Source of the DNA: Terriglobus roseus
GTDB taxonomy: Bacteria > Acidobacteriota > Terriglobia > Terriglobales > Acidobacteriaceae
Reading direction: 5' to 3'
Length of the DNA stretch: 64,000 nt
NCBI RefSeq assembly: GCF_900105625.1
Contig: NZ_FNSD01000001.1
Location: 682,001 to 746,000 of the forward strand
Positions within the stretch are counted from its first letter, which is position 1. Every line of letters starts with the position of its first letter. The notes below the pieces were generated by a model, which did no database searches, was not told the origin of the DNA, and saw only the letters and a list, made by a program, of their open reading frames with translations. Made by a program: the position numbers and the translations under genes. Below are positions 47,156 through 54,962 of the stretch, in pieces.

Positions 47156-47722
47156 TTAAACCGAGGCTCGCCGCGACCACACCAGGTAAGTCCCCCACGC
47201 CGCCAGCGTGCAGTTATCTTCCACGCGCCCATCCAGGATCATCCGCTCGAACTCTTCGACGCTCACGCGATGCGCGGTCAGGCCGTGCTCTTCCGCTTCC
47301 AGGGCGGTCTCACCCTGCGTCAGGTCCACCGCCAGCCAGACATGGTGCCGCTGACGCATGGCGCCGTACGCAATCCAGTTCGCACCAATCTTTGTCAGCG
47401 TGCCGGCACTCAAACCGGTCTCCTCCTGCAGTTCGCCACGAGCCAGCGCTTCCACGTCGACATCCTCGCCCTGCTCCCAGCCGCCCTGCGGGAACTCGTA
47501 GAAGCTGCCCTCCACGCAGTAGCGGTACTGATGAACGAGTGTCAGAAAGTCGCCGTTCGCGGTTCGCTCCAGCGGAATCACGATGCACGCGGGATCCTTG
47601 TCCAGCACACCGTACAAACCACGCACGCCATCCGTACGCTCAATGATGTCTTCCCGCACACGCGACCACTTGTTCTGATACACCGTGCGACTGCTGATGG
47701 TTTTGATTGGGGGCTCTTCCAT
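47156..47722 (-). CDS. Nudix hydrolase, ADP-ribose pyrophosphatase-like
   Basis: This 188-residue protein starts at the ATG at 47722 (MEEPPIKTISSRTVYQNKWS). The N-terminal dimerisation strand region and LVHQYRYCVEGSFYEFPQGG resemble ADP-ribose pyrophosphatases (NudF/NudE-like). The Nudix box is GGWEQGEDVDVEALARGELQ and EETGL. Compared with G-x5-E-x7-R-E-U-x-E-E-x-G-U it has two extra residues between the first Glu and the helix, and glycine where arginine is usual. The metal-binding EExG part is intact. It likely hydrolyses an NDP-sugar or ADP-ribose. It is not obviously linked to its neighbours. Confidence 0.85.
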   Translation of the reverse strand: MEEPPIKTISSRTVYQNKWSRVREDIIERTDGVRGLYGVLDKDPACIVIPLERTANGDFLTLVHQYRYCVEGSFYEFPQGGWEQGEDVDVEALARGELQEETGLSAGTLTKIGANWIAYGAMRQRHHVWLAVDLTQGETALEAEEHGLTAHRVSVEEFERMILDGRVEDNCTLAAWGTYLVWSRRASV

Positions 47723-47895
47723 GGGTGTTCACATTGTAAGCAACTCCCTGGGCTTCTCCGATGATCAGTCAGCCGACTATTCCGCTCCACCTGTGCGCGC
47801 TGCAGTTCGCGTTGGGCAACGCCGCTTCGCACGCGGCTCGGTTACTATGTCTCTGACCTTCGCGTAATGTACCGGTGAGCCTTGCCGATACCCTC

Positions 47896-49416
47896 TCACT
47901 TCCCGTACATCACGACCGTGACAAGATTCCGAAGTTCTTGAGCTGCCCGAATCTCGTTTTTTGACCATGGGAGAGATTGACCGGTCATCTGTTCCTTCCA
48001 GGCTTCGAAAGATTTGCGCGGTCCAACGCGGAAGCCGTCGTCAGAAGGCACTACCGGCTTCTCAGGGTTACCTCCCCATAGAACGGTCCGTGCTACCTCA
48101 GATCGGAAGAAGAAGATATAGGTTGCTGGTTCCCGCTGGATCAGCAGTGCGATAAGACCCGATGCGGTGTCGCGCATCGCCTCAGTCAGCGGGAAGTGAT
48201 TCTTTAGGGAGCGCGTTACGAATGTGCTTGCCATGCCTGCGGACTGCAATTGACGAATCAGTTGCATGAGATCGTCGTAGCCCGGCGTCGTACCCAGTAA
48301 GTGAGTCTTTTCGCCCAGGACCACAGCAACGCCGTCCGCCGGTATTAGATCAAGCAGGGTTGGTGAGTAGTTCACCAGGCCCAGCAGCGGGTTGGCCGAA
48401 CCAGCCATCAGTTCCAAAAAGCTTGCCTGCATCGACGTAGCGTGTGACTGATAGGCAGACGACTCCAGTGTCTCGCGTCGTGAGATTTCTCCGGAAAGCA
48501 CTTGCCCGATGAACGTGCAGGCCTTCCGAACCTCATAGCTGACGAACTTAGGCGCTTGATGATGGCACGCAATCAGTCCCCACAATCTGCCGTCGAGAAT
48601 GATGGAGACCGACATTGAGGCTGCGACGCCCATGTTTTTCAGATATTCGCAGTGAGTGGGAGACACGCTGCGAAGTGCCGCAAAGCTCAGGTCTGCCGGG
48701 CGGCCGCTGTCCGGGTTGATGACAGGAATAATCGCAGCAGGAGTGTAGTCGACGTCCACGATGTTCCGTATGGGATTCAGTAGATACAGCCTTCTCGCTT
48801 GTTCCGGAATGTCGCTGGCGGGATACCATAGGCCGAGGAATGAGTCGACCCCTTCGGCCACCGTTTCGGCCACCACTTCGCCTTCGTTGCTCTCGGCAAA
48901 CCGATAGATCATGACACGATCGAAGCCGGTCATAGACCGTATGCCCTGCGTTGACTCACGCAGCATTTCAGCCAGAGAACTTGTGGCGTGCAGTTTCGAT
49001 GTCAGATGGGAAACCCTCTTATAGAAATCCAGAAACCTCGCGCCTGCCGTGAGCGAAGCCGCTTCAAGTTCAAGGTAGGAGAAACCATCATGACGGTGCA
49101 CGAACCCGTCGAATTGCGACTCCGTGTTTGAAGCAAACAGACCGAGTTCTACAGGGTTGTTGTCGCGCGGGTCTACCGAGTCTAGGGCGAACCGGACTTT
49201 AGCAATTTGACTCGTATCCAGGAAGCTTGAGATATCCTTTCCAAGAAGTTGGTCAACCGGCTTGCCGAGCATCCATTCGGCGTTCTCGCTGACTTGAGCG
49301 ATGATGAGCTCTGGTTCTCGTAAAACGAACAGGAGTCCGTGGGGCTGGATTGCACCCGGTATATGTATGGGCTCTCTGGCACAGGCTTCGAGGTCTACTA
49401 CAACTTCATCAGTCAT
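47896..49416 (-). CDS. Bacteriophytochrome photosensory core (PAS-GAF-PHY) with no output domain
   Basis: This 506-residue red/far-red photoreceptor is made only of the sensory core. The PAS domain (about 15-115) has the biliverdin-binding Cys at C12 (LEACAREPIHIPGAIQPHG). GAF (about 140-310) has FDRVMIYRF, WYPASDIPEQARRLY (D202), SPTHCEYLKNMGVAASMSVS and the conserved His in LWGLIACHH. PHY (about 325-505) has WGGNPEKPV and the tongue motif GPRKSFEAWKE. It ends two residues after the last PHY helix (VTVVMYGK), so no histidine kinase or GGDEF follows. A PAS histidine kinase lies 96 bp upstream on the same strand. AAAGGA precedes the ATG. Confidence 0.93.
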   Translation of the reverse strand: MTDEVVVDLEACAREPIHIPGAIQPHGLLFVLREPELIIAQVSENAEWMLGKPVDQLLGKDISSFLDTSQIAKVRFALDSVDPRDNNPVELGLFASNTESQFDGFVHRHDGFSYLELEAASLTAGARFLDFYKRVSHLTSKLHATSSLAEMLRESTQGIRSMTGFDRVMIYRFAESNEGEVVAETVAEGVDSFLGLWYPASDIPEQARRLYLLNPIRNIVDVDYTPAAIIPVINPDSGRPADLSFAALRSVSPTHCEYLKNMGVAASMSVSIILDGRLWGLIACHHQAPKFVSYEVRKACTFIGQVLSGEISRRETLESSAYQSHATSMQASFLELMAGSANPLLGLVNYSPTLLDLIPADGVAVVLGEKTHLLGTTPGYDDLMQLIRQLQSAGMASTFVTRSLKNHFPLTEAMRDTASGLIALLIQREPATYIFFFRSEVARTVLWGGNPEKPVVPSDDGFRVGPRKSFEAWKEQMTGQSLPWSKNEIRAAQELRNLVTVVMYGK

Positions 49417-49512
49417 TGTGTGATGTTCCTTTCCGTCCGAGAACGCTCCATCTTCGCGGGACTACGCTGCTCTGAAGGAAACCAAGTAACACATACACGG
49501 ATCGGCATCGTA

Positions 49513-51504
49513 TTAGGAAGAAATCGCCTTGTTCGGCTCGTACGGGAAAAGAATTGAAAAGACGGTTCCATGTCTGTTCGGTTCCGTCGAACTCTTCAGT
49601 GAGATTCGCCCTTCATGCTTCGCAATAAGGTCCTTTGCTATCCAGAGTCCAAGTCCCGTGCCCGTAATACCCTTTGTTGTGTAGAACGGCTCGAAGATGC
49701 GATGCCGTGTCTCGAGCGGGATGCCATGTCCACTGTCTGCGATCGTGATCCGGATGCCGCGATGTTTGCGGTATCTCCACGTAACCGAATTACGCAGGCG
49801 GACGCGCAGGCGTGTCCCAGGTTCGGAAGCTTCGACAGCGTTCGCGATTAGATTGGATAGCGCCTGGCGGATGTCTCCAGCAAGGCAAGTGAGTTGCTCT
49901 GTCCTCTCGTACTCACGCCGAACGACGATGCCTGCCGATGTAAGCCTGGGTCGATAGAACGACAAGATCGAATCCAGCAGTTCAGCCATACGCGTTGGAA
50001 CCGGAGACGTTGCTTGATTGTGGAAGCGAAGCGTATGAGTTGTGATTTCTGTAACGCGCGCCAATTCTTCCTGTGCCGTGCGCACATACTCCTGGGAGGT
50101 TTTTGTGAGTGATGGCTGCGTTCCTAAGAGGTACAGCAGGTTCGTAACGGATGCCAGTGGATTATTGATTTCATGAGAGATGCTTGACGCGAGACGCCCG
50201 ACCGCTGCCAGCTTTTCCGTCTGACGGATGGCTTCTTCACTGCGTTTCTGCTGGGCTATGTCCGTGGAACTACCAATCCACTCCATCGTTTCGCCGGTGT
50301 CACTGATACGCGGGACAGCCCGATGAAGAAACCAGATGAATTCGCCGTCATGCCGGCGTAACCGATACTCCACGATGAAGGTGTGCTGCTGAGCGACCGC
50401 TTCCCTCCAGACTTTGACGGAGCGCTCCAGGTCTTCCGGATGGATAAACTGGAACCATCCTTGTCCATAACAGGCGCTCGCTTCCACTCCTAAAAACCTC
50501 GCGCAGGCCTGGCTGACGAACTCGCACTCTCCATACTTGTTCGAAGTCCATAAGAGTTGTGGAATGGACTCCGTAAGAAAATGGAGACGCGATTCTTTCA
50601 GTGCGATCTCTTCCCTCATCTGGGTTTGCTCAGTCGTGTCGCGCTGAATCGCCATCCAGTGCGTGTACCACCCCTTATCATCTGCAATTGGCACGATTGA
50701 GAGATCGACCGTAAACTCTGAGCCATCTTTTCTGTAGTTCGTCATCTCCTCACGGATCGGCTTCCACGAATTGAGAGCAGTACGGATCCGATCCAGAGCT
50801 GCGCGATCCGTTTTTGGGCCTTGCAGTATTCGCGGAGTTTGGCCGAGGACTTCGCTGGCCGTGTAGCCGGTCATCTTTTCGAAAGCCTGGTTGACGTAAA
50901 GGATTCGAGGTCCCGGCAGGTCGACTGGCTCAGCGTCAGTGATTAGAAAGACGTCTTCAGCTCTTTCCACTGCAGTGAAAAGTAGCCGCATCATGTCGTT
51001 ATCTGCTCGCTCTGCATTCAGTTGGCGTTGGACATCATCGTGACGTTGGATGGCGAGGTCGCCTAATTTCTGCTGGGTCACATTGACGGAGAATCCGACG
51101 ACGCCAATGGGGGCGCCCTCGCCGTCTCTCAGCAGCGAAAGCGATAGGTGGATGTAGATAGAGTCCCCGGATCGTGTTCGATTTCTCTGCTCACCATGGA
51201 ACTCGCCCGTAGCGAGCACCGTTGGAAACACCTGTTCGTAGAGCAGGTGCCGATCTTCCTGGGGATAGAGAATCGAGACGCTCCTCCCGATCAATTCCTC
51301 CGGTGAGTACCCGTAGATCTGTGAGGAGGCGCGATTACACCCTGTCACGATCCCCTCAAGATCCGTAACGATGATGGAGTCATGCATCTGGTCGAGGATG
51401 GCTGGCTGCAGAAACATCCAGTCAGCAGCGCTCGAGTGGGGCACACCCGAAATTACGGACCGATCGTTCCCGCGAGTTGCACGTTCTCTTGCGTCACGCT
51501 TCAT
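49513..51504 (-). CDS. Cytosolic multi-PAS sensor histidine kinase
   Basis: This 663-residue kinase starts at the ATG at 51504. It has three PAS domains (about 35-145, 175-295 and 310-420); the second looks LOV-like in layout (GQTPRILQGPKTD at 221-233, with Pro in place of the photoactive Cys). A HisKA helix pair carries H444 in SSISHEINNPLASV. A HATPase_c domain follows, with N box NLIANAVEAS, G1 ADSGHGIP, F box FEPFYTTKG and G2 TGLGLWIA. No membrane segment is present. It is the first gene of a likely two-gene unit with the output-less phytochrome, which may supply light input. No cognate receiver is adjacent; the NtrC-like regulator at 54963 is a candidate. Confidence 0.93.
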   Translation of the reverse strand: MKRDARERATRGNDRSVISGVPHSSAADWMFLQPAILDQMHDSIIVTDLEGIVTGCNRASSQIYGYSPEELIGRSVSILYPQEDRHLLYEQVFPTVLATGEFHGEQRNRTRSGDSIYIHLSLSLLRDGEGAPIGVVGFSVNVTQQKLGDLAIQRHDDVQRQLNAERADNDMMRLLFTAVERAEDVFLITDAEPVDLPGPRILYVNQAFEKMTGYTASEVLGQTPRILQGPKTDRAALDRIRTALNSWKPIREEMTNYRKDGSEFTVDLSIVPIADDKGWYTHWMAIQRDTTEQTQMREEIALKESRLHFLTESIPQLLWTSNKYGECEFVSQACARFLGVEASACYGQGWFQFIHPEDLERSVKVWREAVAQQHTFIVEYRLRRHDGEFIWFLHRAVPRISDTGETMEWIGSSTDIAQQKRSEEAIRQTEKLAAVGRLASSISHEINNPLASVTNLLYLLGTQPSLTKTSQEYVRTAQEELARVTEITTHTLRFHNQATSPVPTRMAELLDSILSFYRPRLTSAGIVVRREYERTEQLTCLAGDIRQALSNLIANAVEASEPGTRLRVRLRNSVTWRYRKHRGIRITIADSGHGIPLETRHRIFEPFYTTKGITGTGLGLWIAKDLIAKHEGRISLKSSTEPNRHGTVFSILFPYEPNKAISS

Positions 51505-51747
51505 GATGCCCCCTGATGCATCGTCAGAGAAGACAACGGTGCGTAATCGAGCAACAGTAAATGACTTTAAGCCACTGCGCTACAACGATTTAGCGGGTAT
51601 CCGAGATAAACGTGGGTTCTGTCTCGCATAGTAATCGTCCTTAAGCCCCGTTACCCCTTGCACTATCTGCGAACTCTCGACTTGAAGACTGCACCTCAAG
51701 ACGATCAAGTGGGAATGCTTGACAGGCACGATACAATTAAGACAACG

Positions 51748-51779
51748 AAACGGGGAGAGCCTAATGGCTCTCCCCGTTT
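51748..51779. terminator. Strong terminator-like hairpin
   Basis: AAACGGGGAGAGCC-TAAT-GGCTCTCCCCGTTT is a perfect 14-bp stem, followed on the plus strand by TCTTTTC. The only gene pointing at it is the minus-strand hydrolase that ends at 51915, 136 bp away. No plus-strand gene precedes it. Confidence 0.8.
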
Positions 51780-51800
51780 TCTTTTCCGCCGCTAAGTCCT

Positions 51801-51887
51801 TTGGAATCTAATTTTTGCGTGTAACTCCAGTGGAATCTAATTTTTGCAAAAACGGGAATCGTCAACCTCTTTGGAATCTGATATTTA
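51801..51887 (+). repeat. Three direct repeats of a TTGGAATCTAATTTTTGC-type unit
   Basis: Copies lie at 51801-51818 (TTGGAATCTAATTTTTGC), 51830-51847 (GTGGAATCTAATTTTTGC) and 51871-51887 (TTGGAATCTGATATTTA). The block is AT-rich compared with the rest of the window. Iterated 18-20-bp repeats at an element end are typical of IS21-family insertion sequences, so this may be a solo end. No transposase is nearby. The stretch 51505-51747 holds only the leader of the kinase gene. Confidence 0.6.
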
Positions 51888-51914
51888 GGGGAAACAGGGG
51901 GAGGGGTACCCTCC

Positions 51915-53864
51915 TTACTTCTGACCGCTGCTCTGCTCCGTGTCGACGTCGTTCGAAGCCTTCGCCTCATCCTCGGGCCGTAGAACATCGAGATGCGAAG
52001 GATATTTTGGGGTCGCGTAGACGGTGATCGTCGCAGGCTTGTAGCTGCTGAGCGGCGCGGACATAATGTTGGGCACGAACGTCTGCGGGTTCCGGTCGTA
52101 CAACGGGAACCACGTGGACTGCACCTGCACCATCATCTTGTGGCCCTTGAGGAAGGTGTGGTCAGCGCCATGGAGGCTCCACTTGTACTCTTCCACTGCG
52201 CCCGGCTTGATCGCCTCAGGCTTCTCGAAGCTCTTACGATACCGGCCGCGGAAGATCTCATCGACGACCATCAACTGGTAGCCGCCCATGCCTCCGGGTG
52301 CGTCGTCCGGATAGACATCGATCAGCTTCACGACCCAGTCGCCGTCGCTGCCGGATGTTGCCGCGAAAATGTCCGCAACGATGTCACCCGTGACCGTCGT
52401 ATCGCGATCGAGCGCAGGCGATGTGAAGCTCGCCTGGTCAGGTCGCTTGGTAACGAAGCGCTGATCGCTCACCAGCCACGTACGCCAGGTGGAGTTCTGA
52501 CCGTAGGTGGACTGGATGGGTCGCTCACGATACGGAATTGGATTGGCAGGATCCGAGACGTACTTCGCCATGTAACTCGCCTTGGGTGCGCTGAAGCCGA
52601 GCGTGTTGTTCTCGCCCAGGTAGAGCTTGGCGGGCTTGAAGCCAGCCTTCGGAGGCCACTGCGCGTAGTGCTGCCACTGGTTCGATCCGGTACGGAAGCT
52701 GGCCGTATCCTCCAGCGCGAAGCCCTTCTTGTCCTTCAAGTAGAGCTCGAAGAAAGGTGCCTCGATGGTCTTGCGATACTCGACGCCGGTTGGCTCGCCA
52801 AAGTCGATTGCACCCAGCTTGTTGCTAGGTGAGCCCCAGCCGCCGTGGTTCCACGGTCCCAGCGCGAGGAAGACCTTGTGCTGCGGATCGTTCGGGTCTT
52901 CATGCGGTCGCAGCGCGGCGTACTCTGCCTGCGTGCCCCACATGTCCTCCTGGTCCCACCAGCCGCCAGTCTCCAGCGTTGGGACTTCTGGCTTGCCGAG
53001 GCGGGATTCAACCGCCATCGCCTTCCAGAACGGCGAGTATTCCGGCTCAGCGAGAAAGCGCTTCGCCGTTGGAAGTTCGGTCATCTTCGCGTCGGCCGCG
53101 GCGTTGGCGAAGTTGCCCTGCTTCAGGAAGTAGTCGTACGTGTCGCCCTCGTAGCTGACGCGCTGATCGTCCTTCGCGCGCTCGAGTTGCAGCACGTAAT
53201 CGTAACCGTAAGTCTGACGAAAGGCTCCATTGTGGAAGAAGTCATCGCCGAGCCAAATGTCAGTCATCGGAGCCTGCGGCGAGATGGACTTCACCGCAGG
53301 ATGATGATCGATGCCGGCCATCATCGCGAGGAAGCCCGGGTAAGAGACACCGAGCACACCGACGCGGCCGTTGTTGTTGGGCAGGTTCTTCAGCATCCAC
53401 TCGACCGTGTCGTAAGTGTCGCTGCTCTCGTCCACCAGCTTTGGATTGGCACGATCACCAATCGTATGCACGATAGGCCTGTTCATGACGAACTGGCCCT
53501 CACTGCCGTACTTACCGCGGATATCGCCGTAGACGAAGATGTAACCGCTCTGGGCCAGCTCTGGCTTGCTGCGGTTAACACCATCGCTACTGCCGTTCGC
53601 GCCGTACGGCGTGCGCGTCATCAGGATCGGCAACGGCTCGCCACTCGCCTCAGAGCCCTGCGGACGCAGGATGACGAGGTGCAGCTTCACACCATCGCGC
53701 ATCGGCACCATCGCTTCCGTCCGTGTGTAAGGACGGCCAGCCTGTTCCGGGCTGACGAGCGCACCACCCGGCCGGTGGGCCGGCGTCTGTGCGACGGCAC
53801 TGACAGCAAGCGGAAGCGCGAAGGACAAAGCCGCTGCGGCGACAGCGAGAGAGCGATAACCCAT
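51915..53864 (-). CDS. Secreted CocE/NonD-family serine hydrolase (X-Pro dipeptidyl-peptidase S15-like)
   Basis: About 649 residues from the ATG at 53864, with AGGAG 11 nt upstream; the GTG at 53876 overlaps that site. A signal peptide (to about AVAQ, residue 26) is followed by an alpha/beta-hydrolase core. It has the oxyanion Tyr region ILMTRTPYGANGSSDG and DIRGKYGSEGQF, the nucleophile Ser in GVLGVSYPGFLAMMA (about S174), and GPWNHGGWG with the catalytic His. The C-terminal jelly-roll domain is QASFTSPALDRDTTVTGDIV onward. The family includes alpha-amino-acid ester hydrolases, cephalosporin acylases and cocaine esterase. The closest feel is amino-acid ester hydrolase. It acts in the periplasm or outside the cell. 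Confidence 0.92.
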   Translation of the reverse strand: MGYRSLAVAAAALSFALPLAVSAVAQTPAHRPGGALVSPEQAGRPYTRTEAMVPMRDGVKLHLVILRPQGSEASGEPLPILMTRTPYGANGSSDGVNRSKPELAQSGYIFVYGDIRGKYGSEGQFVMNRPIVHTIGDRANPKLVDESSDTYDTVEWMLKNLPNNNGRVGVLGVSYPGFLAMMAGIDHHPAVKSISPQAPMTDIWLGDDFFHNGAFRQTYGYDYVLQLERAKDDQRVSYEGDTYDYFLKQGNFANAAADAKMTELPTAKRFLAEPEYSPFWKAMAVESRLGKPEVPTLETGGWWDQEDMWGTQAEYAALRPHEDPNDPQHKVFLALGPWNHGGWGSPSNKLGAIDFGEPTGVEYRKTIEAPFFELYLKDKKGFALEDTASFRTGSNQWQHYAQWPPKAGFKPAKLYLGENNTLGFSAPKASYMAKYVSDPANPIPYRERPIQSTYGQNSTWRTWLVSDQRFVTKRPDQASFTSPALDRDTTVTGDIVADIFAATSGSDGDWVVKLIDVYPDDAPGGMGGYQLMVVDEIFRGRYRKSFEKPEAIKPGAVEEYKWSLHGADHTFLKGHKMMVQVQSTWFPLYDRNPQTFVPNIMSAPLSSYKPATITVYATPKYPSHLDVLRPEDEAKASNDVDTEQSSGQK

Positions 53865-53907
53865 GGTTGAAGCCACTCCTGATGAAAAGGTACCTTGTGA
53901 GAACGAA

Positions 53908-54165
53908 CTACTTACCGGTCAGATTGCCCGGCGACGTCATGCACTGAAAGCCAACACGGTTGTGTGCGCCGTCACAGAAGGGACGCTTCTCGCTGGCGCC
54001 ACAACGGCACAGGGAAATGGCAGGTTTGCCGGTCAGGTCCCACTCCTTGCCATCCGCATCGACCAGAAGGATATGTCCTTCCACGCGCAGAGGTCCGTTG
54101 GGTTTGACTGTGATCTTGACTGGTGCTGCCGAGGTCTCGGGGATTGCGGGGGTTGCGATGTCCAT
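53908..54165 (-). CDS. CDGSH iron-sulfur domain protein
   Basis: This 85-residue protein starts at the ATG at 54165 (AGGAG 4 nt upstream). The C-terminal half has CRCGASEKRPFCDGAHNRVG, matching C-x-C-x2-(S/T)-x3-P-x-C-D-G-(S/A/T)-H, which binds one [2Fe-2S] cluster with three Cys and one His. The N-terminal half (VKITVKPNGPLRVEGHILLV, DADGKEWDL) is the usual strand pair before the cluster. Such proteins are small redox or cluster-transfer factors in the cytoplasm. It lies 43 bp upstream of the hydrolase start on the same strand and may share its transcript. A longer frame to 54252 is not needed. Confidence 0.92.
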   Translation of the reverse strand: MDIATPAIPETSAAPVKITVKPNGPLRVEGHILLVDADGKEWDLTGKPAISLCRCGASEKRPFCDGAHNRVGFQCMTSPGNLTGK

Positions 54166-54323
54166 GCTGCTCCTGAAGGCCGAACCGAGATACGAAAAGC
54201 GCGCGGCAAAGCGCAAGCTTCCCGAACTGCGATTGGGCGTTTTGGGCAGCATAGCAGACCACTAGCATCAGTGAGTCGCACCCCACGCAAGCACGTCCAG
54301 CCGTGGACCTCGTGATCTGAGTC

Positions 54324-54956
54324 TCAGGTTTTCGGTCCCACTTCCGTGTGGCTGATCGTTCGAAGACGGACGCGAAGCGAGTTTGCGAGTTCCTTCATCT
54401 GCCGCGCCTTGTCGGCCACCGAAGGTGTCAGAGCCTTCTCGCGGAGTATGAGGTCGCTCTGCAGCAAAAGTCCGGTAATGGTCGATTGCAGCTCCTGCGC
54501 GACGGCTGTTGTCGCCTCGCGACGGCCTATCGCTTCGGCCTGCTCTCGCCCTTCCAGCAGGCTTCGCAGAAGTCGCACTGCGCCGTTCACACCAAGGTTC
54601 GCGAGGTTGATCTCCAGTGGCACGGCACCCTCCGCGTTCTGCCATACCATCTCGGACGTAGTGATTTCCGCTTCGGACAAGGAGGAGTCGAGCAGAACGA
54701 CGGTCACTGGATCTCGCCGCAATCTTGCTAATGCTGCTCTGCGGCTTCGGGCGATTTCGACTACAGCATCTGCTTCTCGAGAGAGAGCGCGCGCCAGGTT
54801 TTCAGCACCGTCAATTGCGGTGACGATGAGTACAGTCTTTTCCAATTTCCGCCTCACAGCTGGACGGTTCACAAAGTTTGCAGATCTCAATAAGCGGCAG
54901 TCTTGGCAGGCTGTGTGGCGCTTTCCTATCGCTCGAACGCGACAGTGAAAGGTCAT
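54324..54956 (-). CDS. Receiver-like two-component protein, degenerate
   Basis: The ATG at 54956 lies 7 nt after the stop of the NtrC-like gene and gives 210 residues. Its first 37 residues look atypical, and a TTG at 54845 with GAGG upstream would give a cleaner start (LEKTVLIVTAIDGAENLARA). The next 85 residues follow a receiver pattern: hydrophobic strand, helix, then VTVVLLDSSLSEAEI with a possible phospho-Asp. The usual N-terminal acidic pair is missing. The C-terminal 80 residues (GREQAEAIGRREATTAVAQE, LQSTITGLLLQSDLILREKA) could form a dimerisation and histidine-phosphotransfer-like helical pair without a clear His. A role as partner of the upstream regulator is inferred. Confidence 0.55.
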   Translation of the reverse strand: MTFHCRVRAIGKRHTACQDCRLLRSANFVNRPAVRRKLEKTVLIVTAIDGAENLARALSREADAVVEIARSRRAALARLRRDPVTVVLLDSSLSEAEITTSEMVWQNAEGAVPLEINLANLGVNGAVRLLRSLLEGREQAEAIGRREATTAVAQELQSTITGLLLQSDLILREKALTPSVADKARQMKELANSLRVRLRTISHTEVGPKT

Positions 54957-54962
54957 GACGGT

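Noticed and set aside
51719-51737. TTGACA followed by TACAAT before the hairpin at 51748
   Set aside because: The spacer is only 7 bp, far too short for a sigma70 promoter.
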